From the NCBI RefSeq assembly GCF_051020985.1, contig NW_027475146.1:124001-188000 (forward strand): a stretch of 64,000 nt of DNA, in the 5' to 3' direction. Of this stretch, positions 1-12,003 are shown piece by piece. This DNA comes from Nomia melanderi (lineage: Eukaryota; Arthropoda; Insecta; Hymenoptera; Halictidae). The translations under genes and the position numbers were made by a program. Below the pieces are notes generated by a model. It did not search any database. It was given only the letters and a program-made list of their open reading frames with translations, and was not told where the DNA came from. Position 1 is the stretch's first letter; every line of letters begins with the position of its first letter.

Positions 1-2156
1 AACATATATATGGAGCTTTCTCGGGTGCGATTACAGATAGCGCAATAAATCAAAGTGCATTGTCTGTAGGACGCCCTGGCGCATGCATCTGTGCAGCGGG
101 AACGGCCTCCGACCAACAGGGGCCGAGAAAACCACCGTCTTATGGGGCCGGACACTCAGGGTCAGGGGAAAATCCAATATATATCTGGTGATATCTCGGG
201 TGCTATTAGAGATAGCGCAATAAACCAAAGTGAATTATCTGCAGGAGGCCCTGGCGCATGCATCTGTGCAGCGGTAACGACCTCGGACTACCGGGGGCCG
301 AGAAAATCACCGTCTCATGGGGCCGGACACTCAGGGTCAGGGAAAAATCCAATATATATCTGGTGATATCTCGGGTGCTATTACAGATAGCGCGATAAAT
401 CAAAGTGCTTTGTCTGCGGGAGGCCCTGGCGCATGAATCTGTGCAGCGGCAACGACCTCGGACCACCAGGGGCCGAGAAAGCCACCGACACATGGGGCCG
501 GACACTCAGGGTCATGTAAAAATCCAGCATATATCTGGTGATATCTCGGGTGCTATTACAGATAGCGGAATAAACCAAAGAGAATTATCTACAGGAGGCC
601 CTGGCGCATGAATCTGTGCAGCGGGAACGAACTCGGACCGCCAGGGGCCGAGAAAACCACCATCTGATGGGGCCGGACACTCAGGGTCGGGTAAAAATCC
701 AATATGCATCTGGTGATATCTCGTGTGCTATTAGAGATAGCGCAATGAACCAAAGTGAATTATCTGCAGGAGGCCCTGGCGCATGAATCTGTGCAGCGGG
801 AACGACCACGGACCACCAGGGTCCGAGAAAACCACCGACTCATGGTGCCGGACACTCAGCGTCAGGGGAAAATCCAATATATATCTGGGGATATCTCGGG
901 TGCTATTAGAGATATCGCAATAAATCAAAGTGCATTGTATGCAGGAGGCCCCAGCGCATGAATCTGTGCAGCGGGAACGACCTGGGACCACCAGGGGCCG
1001 AGAAAACTACAGTCTCATGGGGCCGGACACTCAGGGTCGGGGAAAAATCCAATATATATCTGGTGATATCTCGGGTGCTATTAGATATAACGCAATAAAC
1101 CGAAGTGCGTTGTCTGCTGGAGGCCCTGGCGCATGAATCTGTGCAGCGGGAACGACGTCGGACCACCAGGGGCCGAGAAAAGCACCGGCATATGGGGCCG
1201 GACTGTCAGGGTCGGGGAAAAATCAAATATATATATGGTGATATCCCGGGTGCTATTACAGATAGCGCAATAAATCAAAGTGCATTGTCTGTAGGAGGCC
1301 CTGGCGCAGGAATCTGTGCAGCGGGAACGACCTCGGACCACCAGGGGCCGAGAAAACCACCGTCTCATGGAGTCGGACACTCAGGGTCAGGGAAAAATCC
1401 AATATATAACTGGTGATATCTCGGGTGCTATTAAAGATAACGAAAAAAATCAAAGTGCATTGTCCGTAGGAGGCCCTTGCGCATGAATCTGTGCAGCAGG
1501 AACGACATCGGACCACCAGGGGCCGAGAAAAGCACCCGCATATGGGGCCGGACTGTCAGGGTCGGGGAAAAATCAAATATATATATGGTGATATCCCGGG
1601 TGCTATTACAGATAGCGAAAAAAATCAAAGTGCATTGTCTGCAGGAGGCCCTGGCGCATGCATCTGTGCAGCGGGAACGACCTCGGACCAACAGGGGCCG
1701 CGAAAACCACCGTCTCATGGGGCCGCGCACTCAGGGTCGGGGAAAAAACCAATATATATCTGGTGATATCTCGGGTGCTATTACAGATAGCGCGATATAT
1801 CAAATTGCATTGTCTGCAGGGGGCCCTAGCGCATGAATCTGTGCAGCGAGATCGACCTCGGACCACCAGGGGCCGAGAAAACCACCGACACATGGGGCCG
1901 GGCACTCATGGTCAGGGAAAAATCCAATATATATCTGGTGATAATTCGGGTGCTATTAGAGATAGCGCAATAAACCAAAGTGCATTGTCTGCAGGAGGCC
2001 CTGGCGCATGAATCTGTGCAGCGGAAACAACCTCGGACCACCAGGGGCCGAGAAAACCACCGTCTCATGGGGCCGGGCACTCAGGGTCAGGGAAAAATCC
2101 AATATATATCTAGTGATATCTCGGGTGCTATTACAGATATAGCGCAATAAATCAAA

Positions 2157-2300
2157 GTGAATTATCCGCAGGAGGCCCTGGCGCATGCATCTGTGCAGCG
2201 GGAACGACCTCGGACCACCAGGCGCCTAGAAAACCACCGTCTCATGGGGCCGCACACTCAGGGTCAGGGGAAAATCCAATATATATCTATTGATATCTCG
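2157..2300. repeat. Chimeric monomer at a copy-1 contraction point
   Basis: Copy 2 has two monomers at the matching place (about 26,585-26,930) where copy 1 has one. The left part of this monomer (gcatgcatctg, ggcgcctag and ccgcacactc variants) matches the monomer at about 2,682-2,800. Its right part (tctattgatatctcggctgc) matches 26,887-26,910 in copy 2. A 2-bp insertion just upstream, gatatagcgc near 2,135, is shared with copy 2 near 26,563 and anchors the alignment. Confidence 0.75.
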
Positions 2301-3108
2301 GCTGCTATTACAGATAGCGCAATAAACCAAAGGGAATTATCTGCAGGAGGCCCTGGCGCATGAATCTGGGCAGCGAAGACGACCACAGACCACCAGGGGC
2401 CGAGAAAACCACCGTCTCATGGGGCCGGACACTCACGGTCAGGCAGAAATCCAATATATATCTGGTGATATCACGGGTGCTATAACAGATAGCGCAATAA
2501 GTCAAAATGCATTATCTGCAGGAGGCCCTGGCTCACGAATCTGTGCAGCGGGGACGACCTCGGACCACCAGGGGCCGAGTAAACCACCGTCTCATGGGGC
2601 CGGACACTCAGGGTCATGGGAAAATCCAATATATATCTGGTGATATCTCGGGTGCTATTAGACATAGCGCAATAAACCAAAGTGAATTATCTGCAGGAGG
2701 CCCTGGCGCATGCATCTGTGCAGCGGGAACGACCTCGGACCACCAGGCGCCTAGAAAACCACCGTCTCATGGGGCCGCACACTCAGGGTCAGGGGAAAAT
2801 CCAATATATATCTGGAGATATCTCGGGTAATATTAGAGATAGCGCGATAAATAAAAGTGAATTATCTGTAGGAGGCCCTGGCGCATAAATCTGGGCAGCG
2901 GGAACGACCTCGGACCACCAGGGGCCGAGAAAACCACCGTCTCATGGGGCCGGACACTCAGGGTCGGGGGAAAATCCAATATATATCTGGTGATATCTCG
3001 GGTGCTATTATTGATAGCGCGATATATCAAAGTGCATTGTCTGCAGGAGGCCCTGGCGCATGAATCTGTGCAGCGGGAACGACCTCGGACCACCAGGGGC
3101 CGAGAAAA

Positions 3109-3145
3109 TTATAGATATTCGGAATCCGTCACCCAAGGTCATGTA
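3109..3145. repeat. V2 block in a monomer (duplicate at 27,711-27,747)
   Basis: After ggccgagaaaa, the usual gtctcatgg/ccggacactcagg stretch is replaced by a diverged one containing gatattcggaatccgtc and caaggtcatg. Length is unchanged, and the rest of the monomer is typical. Confidence 0.9.
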
Positions 3146-4406
3146 AAAATCCAGCATATATCTGGTGATATCTCGGGTGCTATTACAGATAGCGCAATGA
3201 ACCAAAGTGAATTATCTCCAGGGGCCCTGGCGCATGAATCTGTCCAGCGAGAACGACCTAGGACCACCAGGGGCCGAGAAAACAACCGACACATGGGGCC
3301 GGACACTCAGGGTCAGGGGAAAATCCAATATATATCTGGTGATATCTCGGGTGCTATTTGAGATAGGGCAATAAATCAAAGTGCATTGTCTGTAGGAGGC
3401 ACTGGCGAATGAATCTTTGCAGTGGGAACGACCTCGGACCACCAGGGGCCGAGAAAACCACCGTCTCATGGGGCCGGACACTCAGGGTCAGGGAAAAATC
3501 CAATATATATCTGGTGATATCTCGGGTGCTATTACAGATAGCGCAATAAACCAAAGTGCATTGTCTGTAGGAGGCCCTGGCGCATGAACCTGTGCAGCGG
3601 GAACGACCTCGGACCACCAGGGGCCGAGAAAACCACAGTCACATGTGGCCGGACACTCAGGGTCAGGGGAAAATCCAATATATATCTATTGATATCTCGG
3701 GTGCTATTACAGATAGCGCAATAAACCAAAGAGAATTATCTGCACGAGGCCCTGGCGCATGAATCTGTGTAGCGGGGACGACCTCAGACCACCAGTGGCC
3801 GAGAAAACCACAGTCTCATGGGGCCGGACACTCAGGGTCAGGGGAAAATCCAATATATATCTGGTGATATCTCGTGTGCTATTAAAGATAGCGCAATAAA
3901 CCAAAGTGCATTGTCTGCAGCAAGCCCTGGCGCATGATTCTGTTCAGCGGGAACGACCTCGGACCACCAGGGGCCGTGAAAACCACCATCTCATTGGGCC
4001 GGACACTCAGGGTCAGTGAAAAATCCAATATATATCTAGTGATATCTCGGGTGCTATTACAGATTGCGCAATAAATCAAAGTGCATTGTCTGTAGGAGGC
4101 CCTCGCGCATGAATCTGGCCAGCGGGAACGACCTCGGACCACCAGGGGCCGAGAAAACCACCGTCTCATGGGGCCGGACACTAAGGGTCAGGGAAAAATC
4201 CAATATATATCTGGTGATATCTCGGGTGCTATTAGAGATAGCGCAATAAACCAAAGTGAATTATCTGCAGGACGCCCGGGCCCATGAATCTGTGCATCGG
4301 GAACGACCTCGGACCACCAGGGGCCGAGAAAACCACCGTCACATGGGGCCGGACTGTCAGGGTCAGGGAAAAATCCATTATATATCTGGTGATATCTCGG
4401 GTGCTA

Positions 4407-4548
4407 TTAGAGATAGCGCGATAAATCAAAGTGCATTGTCTGCCGGAAGCCCTGGCGCATGATTCTGTTCAGCGGGAACGACCTCGTGAGCCGGACTGTC
4501 AGGGTCAGGGAAAAATCCAATATATATCTGGCGATATCTCGGGTGTTA
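4407..4548. repeat. Short 142-bp monomer with a 33-bp internal deletion
   Basis: The sequence runs from gacctcg directly through tgag to ccggactg near 4,484-4,498, so the usual 33 bp containing ggccgagaaaacc is missing. The same junction occurs at 29,884-30,025 in the second copy of the long-range duplication, so the deletion predates that duplication. Confidence 0.93.
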
Positions 4549-4649
4549 TTAGAGATAGCGCAATAAATCAAAGTGCATTCTCTGTAGGAGGCACTGGCGA
4601 ATGAATCTGTGCAGCAGACACGACCTCGGAAAACCAGGAGCCGAGAAAA

Positions 4650-4686
4650 TTACAGATTTTCGGTATCCGTCACCCAAAGTCATGTA
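4650..4686. repeat. V1 block (duplicate at 30,127-30,163)
   Basis: This is the gattttcggtatccgtc form. It is followed by gcatatatatggtgctttc, the downstream core variant that often accompanies V1. The same monomer has upstream variants (gcagcagacacgacc, aaaaccaggag). Confidence 0.9.
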
Positions 4687-5073
4687 AAAATCCAGCATAT
4701 ATATGGTGCTTTCTCGGGTGCTATTACAGATAGCGCAATAAATCAAAGTGCATTGTCTGTAGGAGGCTCTGGCGCATGAATCTGTGCAGCGGGAACGACC
4801 TCGGACCACCAGGGGCCGAGAAAACGACAGTGTCATGGGGCCGGACACTCAGGGTCGGCGAAAAATCCAATGTATATCTGGTGATTTCTCGGGTGCAATT
4901 AGAGATAGCGCAATAAACCAAAGTGAATTATCTGCAGGAGGCCCTGGCGCATGCATCTGTGCAGCCGGAACGACCTCGGATCACCAGGGTCTGAGAAAAC
5001 CACCGTCTCATGGGGCCGGACACTCAGGGTCGGGGAAAAATCCATTATATACCTGGTGATATCTCGGGTGCTA

Positions 5074-5215
5074 TTAGAGATAGCGCGATAAATCAAAGTG
5101 CATTGTCTGCAGGAAGCCCTGGCGCATGATTCTGTGCAGCGGGAACGACCTCGGGAACCGGACTGTCAGGGTCAGGGAAAAATCCATTATATATCTGGTG
5201 ATATCTCGGGTGCTA
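5074..5215. repeat. Second 142-bp monomer with a 33-bp internal deletion
   Basis: Here gacctcg is followed by ggaa and ccggactg near 5,150-5,165. The deletion is the same size as at 4.49 kb, but its four-base junction differs. It is duplicated at 30,551-30,692. Either two deletions used nearby endpoints, or one deletion diverged after amplification. Confidence 0.93.
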
Positions 5216-5841
5216 TTAGAGATAGCGCAATAAATCAAAGCGCATTGTCTGTAGGAGGCCCTGGCGCATGAATCTGTGCAGCGGGAACGACCTCGGACCA
5301 CCAGGGGCCGAGAAAACCACCGACACATGGGGCCGGACACTCAGGGTCGGGGAAAAATTCAATATATATCTGGTCATATCTCGGGTGCTATTAGAGATAG
5401 CGCAATAAACCAAAGTGCATTGTCTGCAGGAGGCCCTGTCGCATGAATCTGTGCAGCGGGAACGACCTCGGACAACCAGGGGCCGAGAAAACCACCGACA
5501 CATGGGGCCGGACACTCAGGGTCGGGGAAAAATTCAATATATATCTGGTGATATCTCGGGTGCTATTAGACATAGCGCAATAAACCAAAGTGCATTGTCT
5601 GTAGGAGGCCCTGGCGCAGGAATCAGTGCAGCGGGAACGACCTCGGACCACCAGGGGCCGAGAAAACCACCGACACATGGGGCCGGACTGTCAGGGTCAG
5701 GGAAAAATCCAATATATATCTGGTGATATCTCGGGTGCTATTAGAGATAGCGCAATAAATCAAGGTGAATTATCTGCAGGGGGCCCTGTTGCATGAATCT
5801 GTGCAGCGGGAACGACCTCGGACCACCAGGGGCCGAGAAAA

Positions 5842-5880
5842 TTTCAGATATTCGGAATCCGTCACCCAAGATCATGTTAA
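5842..5880. repeat. V2 block (duplicate at 31,319-31,357)
   Basis: It contains gatattcggaatccgtc and ends in gatcatgttaaaatcc. The downstream core is the ordinary tggtgatatctcggg type, so the V region ends near the AT-rich stretch. Confidence 0.9.
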
Positions 5881-6700
5881 AATCCAATATATATCTGGTG
5901 ATATCTCGGGTGCTATTAGAGATAGCGAAATAAATCAAAGTGCATTGTCTGCAGAAGGCACTGGCGCATGAATCTGTGCAGCGGGAACGACCTCGGACCA
6001 CCAGGGGCCGAGAAAACCACCGCCTCATGGGGTCGGACTGTCAGGGTCAGGGATAAATCCAATATATATCTGGTGATATCTCGGGTGCAATTAGAGGTAG
6101 CGCAATAAATCAAAGTGCATTGTCTGCAGGAGGCCCTAGCGCATGAATGTGTGCAGTGGGAACGACTTTGGACCACCAGGGGCCGAGAAAATCACCGCCT
6201 CATGGGGCCGGACTGTCAGGGTCAGGGAAAAATCCAATATATATCTGGTGATATCTCGGGTGCTCTTACAGATAGCGCAATAAATCAAAGTGCATTGTCT
6301 GTAGGAGGCCCTCGCGCCTGAATCTGTGCAGCGGGATCGACCTCGGACCACCAGGGGCCGAGAAAATCAAAGTCTCATGGGGCCGGACTGTCAGGGTCAG
6401 GGAAAAATCCAATATGAATCTGGTGATATCTCGGGTGCTATTAGAGATAGCGCAATAAATCAAAGTGAATTATCTGCAGGGGGCCCTGCCGCATGAATCT
6501 GTGCAGCGGGAACGACCTCGGACCACCAGGGGCCGAGAAAACCACCGTCTCATGGGGTCGGACACTCAGGGTCAGGGAAAAATCCAATATATATCTGGTG
6601 ATATCTCGGGGGCTATTACAGATAGCGCAATAAATCAAAGTGCACTGTCTGTAGGAGGCCCTGGCGCATAAATCTGTGCAGCGGGATCGACCACGGATCA

Positions 6701-8896
6701 CCAGGGGCCGAGAAAACCACCGACACATGGGGCCGGACACTCAGGGTCGGGGAAAAATTCAATATATATCTGGTGATATCTCGGGTGCTATTAGAGATAG
6801 CGCAATAAACCAAAGTGAATTATCTATAGGAGACCCCGGCGAATGAATCTGTGCAGCGGGATCGACCTCGGACCACGAGGGACCGAGAAAACCATCGACA
6901 CATTGGGCCGGACTGTCAGGGTCATAGGAAAAATCCAATATATATCAGGTTATATCTCGGGTGCTATTAGAGTTAACGCAATAAATCAAAGTGCATTGTC
7001 TGTAGGAGGCCCTGGCGCATGAATCTGTGCAGCGGGATCGACCTCGGACCTCCAGGGGTCGAGAAAATCACCGTCTCGTGGGGCCGGACTGTCAGGGTCA
7101 GGGAAAAATCCAATATATATCTGGTGATATCTCGGGTGCTATTAGACATAGCGAAATAAATCAAAGTGCATTGTCTGCAGGACGCCCTGGCGCTTGAATC
7201 TGTATAGCGGGAACGGCCTCGCACCACCAGGGGCCGAGAAAACCACCGTCTCATGGGGTCGGACACACAGGGTCAGGGAAAAATCCAATATAAATCTGGT
7301 GATATCTCGGCTGCTATTACAGATAGCGCAATAAATCAAAGTGCATTGTCTGCAGGAGGCCCTAGCGCATGAAACTGTGCAGTGGGAACGACCTCGGACC
7401 ACCAGGGGCCGAGAAAATCACCGTCTCATGTGGCCGGACTGTCAGGGTCAAGGAAAAATCCAATATATATCTGGTGATATCTCGGGTGCTATTAGAGGTA
7501 GCGCAATAAACCAAAGTGCACTGTCTGTAGGAGGCACTGGCGCATGAATCTGTGCAGCGGGAACGACCTCGGAACAGCAGGGGCCGAGAGAACCACCGTC
7601 TCATGGGGTGGGACACTCAGGGTCAGGGAAAAATCCAATATATATCTGGTGATATCTCGGGTGCTATTACAGATAGCGCAATAAATCGCAGTGCATTGTC
7701 TGTGGGAGGCCCTGGCGCATGAATCTGTGCAGCGGGATCGACCTCGGACACCAGGGGCCGAGAAAACCACCGACACATGGGGCCGGACACTCAGGGTCGG
7801 GGAAAAATTCAATATATATCTGGTGATATCTCGGGTGCTATTAGAGATAGCGCAATAAACCAAAGTGAATTATCTATAGGAGACCCCGGCGAATGAATCT
7901 GTGCAGCGGGATCGACCTCGGACCACGAGGGACCGAGAAAACCATCGACACATTGGGCCGGACTGTCAGGGTCATAGGAAAAATCCAATATATATCAGGT
8001 TATATCTCGGGTGCTATTAGAGTTAACGCAATAAATCAAAGTGCATTGTCTGTAGGAGGCCCTGGCGCATGAATCTGTGCAGCGGGATCGACCTCGGACC
8101 TCCAGGGGTCGAGAAAATCACCGTCTCGTGGGGCCGGACTGTCAGGGTCAGGGAAAAATCCAATATATATCTGGTGATATCTCGGGTGCTATTAGACATA
8201 GCGAAATAAATCAAAGTGCATTGTCTGCAGGACGCCCTGGCGCTTGAATCTGTATAGCGGGAACGGCCTCGCACCACCAGGGGCCGAGAAAACCACCGTC
8301 TCATGGGGTCGGACACACAGGGTCAGGGAAAAATCCAATATAAATCTGGTGATATCTCGGCTGCTATTACAGATAGCGCAATAAATCAAAGTGCATTGTC
8401 TGCAGGAGGCCCTAGCGCATGAAACTGTGCAGTGGGAACGACCTCGGACCACCAGGGGCCGAGAAAATCACCGTCTCATGTGGCCGGACTGTCAGGGTCA
8501 AGGAAAAATCCAATATATATCTGGTGATATCTCGGGTGCTATTAGAGGTAGCGCAATAAACCAAAGTGCACTGTCTGTAGGAGGCACTGGCGCATGAATC
8601 TGTGCAGCGGGAACGACCTCGGAACAGCAGGGGCCGAGAGAACCACCGTCTCATGGGGTGGGACACTCAGGGTCAGGGAAAAATCCAATATATATCTGGT
8701 GATATCTCGGGTGCTATTACAGATAGCGCAATAAATCGCAGTGCATTGTCTGTGGGAGGCCCTGGCGCATGAATCTGTGCAGCGGGATCGACCTCGGACA
8801 CCAGGGGCCGAGAAAACCACCGACACATGGGGCCGGACACTCAGGGTCGGGGAAAAATTCAATATATATCTGGTGATATCTCGGGTGCTATTAGAG
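6701..8896. repeat. 1,050-bp (six-monomer) unit tandemly duplicated, about 2.1 copies
   Basis: Positions 6,701-7,750 recur at 7,751-8,800 with an offset of exactly 1,050 bp. The match continues about 96 bases into a third repeat before diverging near 8,897. Sampled lines are identical, including unusual variants such as gtcataggaaaaatcc, atatatcaggttatatctc and cgcttgaatctgtatagcgg. The related copies at about 15,448-16,590 and 32,179-33,310 hold only one such unit, so the doubling is specific to this copy. Confidence 0.94.
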
Positions 8897-11615
8897 ACAG
8901 CGCTCTAAACCAAAGTGAATTATCTGCAGGGGGCCCTGGCGCATGAATCTGTGCAGCGGGATCGACCTTGGACCACGAGGGACCGAGAAAACCATCGACA
9001 CATGGGGCCGGACTGTCAGGGTCAAGGAAAAATCCAATATATATCTGGTGATATCTCGTGTGCTATTAGAGATAGCGCAATAAATCAAACTGCATTGTCT
9101 GTAGGAGGCCCTGGCGCATGAATATGTGCAGCGGGATCGACCTCGGACCACCACGGGCCGAGAAAATCACCTGTCTCATGGGGCCGGAGTGTCAGGGTCA
9201 GGGAAAAATGCAATATATATCTGGTGATATCTCGGGTGCTATTAGAGATAGCGCAATAAACCGAAGTCAATTGTCTGCAGGAATCCCTGGCGCATAAATC
9301 TGTACAGCGGGATCGACCTCGGACCAAAAGGGACCGAGAAAACCATCGACACATGGGGCCGGGCACTCATGGTCAGGGAAAAATCCAATATATATCTGGT
9401 GATATCTCGGGTGCTATTACAGAGAGCGCAATAAATCAAAGTGGATTGTCTGTAGGAGGCCCTGGCGCATGAATCTGTGCAGCGGGATCGACCTCGGACC
9501 ACCAGGGGCCGAGAAAACCACCGACACATGGGGCCGGACAATCAGGGTCAGGGGAAATCCAATATATATCTAGTGATATCTCGGGTGCTATTACAGATAG
9601 CGCAATAAATCAAACTGCATTTTCTGTAGGAGGCCCTGGCGCATGAATCGGTGCAGCGGGATCGACCTCGGACCACCAGGGGCCGAGAAAACCACCGACA
9701 CATGGGGCCGGACAATCAGGGTCAGGGGAAAATCCAATATATATCTGGTGATATCTCGGGTGCTCTTACAGATAGCGCAATATATCAAAGTGCATTGTCT
9801 GCAGGAGTCTCTAGCGCATGAATCTGTGCAGCGGGATCGACCTCGGACCTCGAGGGACCGAGAAAACCATCGACACATGGGGCCGGACTGTCAGGGTCAA
9901 GGAAAAATCCAATATATATCTGGTGATATCTCGGGTGCTATTACAGATAGCGTAATAAATCAAACTGCATTTTCTGTAGGAGGCCCTGGCGCATGAATCT
10001 GTGCAGCGGGATCGACCTCGGACCTCCAGGGGCCGAGAAAACTACCGTCTCATGGGGCCGGACTGTCAGGGTCAGGGGAAATCCAATATTTATCTAGTGA
10101 TATCTCGCGTGCTATTACAGATAGCGCAATAAGTCAGTCTGCATTTTCTGTAGGAGGCCCTGGCGCATGAATCTGTGCAGCGGAATCGACCTCGGACCAC
10201 CAGGGGCCTAGAAAACCACCGCCTCATGCGGTCGGACTGTCAGGGTCAGGGATAAATCCAATATATATCTGGTGATGTCTCGGGTGCAATTAGAGGTAGC
10301 GCAATAAATCAAAGTGCATTGTCTGCAGGAGGCCCTAGCGCATGAATGTGTGCAGTGGGAACGACTTCGGACCACCAGGTGCCGAGAAAATCACCGCCAA
10401 ATGGGGCCGGACTGTCAGGGTCAGGGAAAAATCCAATATATATCTGGTGATATCTCGGGTGCTCTTACAGATAGCGCAATAAATCAAAGTTCATTGTCTG
10501 TAGGAGGCCCTGGCGCCTGAATCTGTGCAGCCGGATCGACCTCGGACCACCAGGGGCCGAGAAAATCAAAGTCTCATGGGGCCGGACTGTCAGGGTCAGG
10601 GAAAAATCCAATATGAATCTGGTGATATCTCGGGTGCTATTAGAGATAGCGCAATAAATCAAAGTGCACTGTCTGTAGGAGGCCCTGGCGCATAAATCTG
10701 TGCAGCGGGATCGACCACGGATCACCAGGGGCCGAGAGAACCACCGACACATGGGGCCGGACACTCAGGGTCGGGGAAAAATTCAATATATATCTGGTGA
10801 TATCTCGGGTGCTATTAGAGATAGCGCAATAAACCAAAGTGAATTATCTATAGGAGGCCCCGGCGAATGAATCTGTGCAGCGGGATCGACCTCGGACCAC
10901 GAGGGACCGAGAAAACCATCGACACATTGGGCCGGACTGTCAGGGTCATAGGAAAAATCCAATATATATCTGGTTATATCTCGGGTGCTATTAGAGTTAA
11001 CGCAATAAATCAAAGTGCATTGTCTGTAGGAGGCCCTGGCGCATGAATCTGTGCAGCGTGATCGACCTCGGACCTCCAGGGGTCGAGAAAATCACCGTCT
11101 CGTGGGGCCGGACTGTCAGGGTCAGGGAAAAATCCAATATATATCTGCTGATATCTCTGGTGCTATTAGACATAGCGAAATAAATCAAAGTGCATTGTCT
11201 GCAGGACGCCCTGGCGCATGAATCTGCAGAGCGGGAACGGCCTCGCACCACCAGGGGCCGAGAAAACCACCGTCTCATGGGGTCGGACACACAGGGTTAG
11301 GGAAAAATCCAATATAAATCTGGTGATATCTCGGCTGCTATTACAGATAGCGCAATAAATCAAAGTGCATTGTCTTCAGGAGGCCCCGGCGCATGAATCT
11401 GTACAGCGGGAACGACCTCGGACACCAGGGGCCGAGAAAACCACCGTCTCATGGGGTCGGACTGTCAGGGTCAGGGATAAATCCAATATATATCTGGTGA
11501 TATCTCGGGTGCTATTAGAGATAGCGCAATAAATCAAAGTGCATTGTCCGTAGGATGCCCTTGCTCATGAATCAGTGCAGCAGGAACGACATCGGACCAC
11601 CAGGGGCCGATAAAA

Positions 11616-11653
11616 CTACAGATTTTCGGTATCCGTCACCCAAAGTCATGTAA
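11616..11653. repeat. V1 block (HOR copy B partner 19,312-19,350)
   Basis: The gattttcggtatccgtc form is preceded by ggccgataaaactac. A second V1 monomer of the same kind follows 350 bp downstream. Confidence 0.9.
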
Positions 11654-11965
11654 AAATCCAATATATATCTGGTGATATCTCGGGGGCTATTAGAGATAGC
11701 GCAATAAACCAAAGTGAATTATCTGCAGGAGGCCGTGGCGCATGAATCTGTGCAGCGGGAACGACCTCTGACCAACAGGGGCCGAGAAAACCACCGACAC
11801 ATGGGGCCGGACACTCAGGGTCATGTAAAAATCCAATATATATCTGGTGATATCTCGGGTGCTATTAGAGATAGCGCAATAAATCAAAGTGCATTGTCCG
11901 TAGGATGCCCTTGCGCATGAATCAGTGCAGCAGTAACGACATCGGACCACCAGGGGCCGATAAAA

Positions 11966-12003
11966 CTACAGATTTTCGGTATCCGTCACCCAAAGTCATG
12001 TAA
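11966..12003. repeat. V1 block, 350 bp after the previous one (partner 19,662-19,700)
   Basis: It is nearly identical to the block at 11,616, including ggccgataaaactac and an upstream aatcagtgcagcag. The alternation V - ordinary - V suggests a two-monomer duplication. Confidence 0.9.

Larger units (their letters stand above)
1..10490. repeat. Long-range duplication, copy 1 (partner 24,428-34,917)
   Basis: Base 1 aligns with 24,428 and the match runs to about 10,490/34,917. The offset is 24,427 at the left, 24,602 after about 2.3 kb, 25,477 from about 3.36 to 6.8 kb, and 24,427-24,428 again from about 8 kb. The offset steps are whole numbers of monomers: this copy lacks one monomer near 2.16 kb and five near 3.36 kb, and has six extra at 6.7-8.9 kb. 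Between steps, compared lines are identical or differ by about one base, including rare private changes such as the 33-bp deletions at 4.49 and 5.15 kb. The left edge lies outside the window. Confidence 0.93.

Noticed and set aside
3109..3145. V block as a mobile-element insertion or integration site
   Set aside because: Monomer length is unchanged and the block aligns to the ordinary sequence at the same position, so it is a diverged homologous segment. No target duplication or terminal repeat is present.
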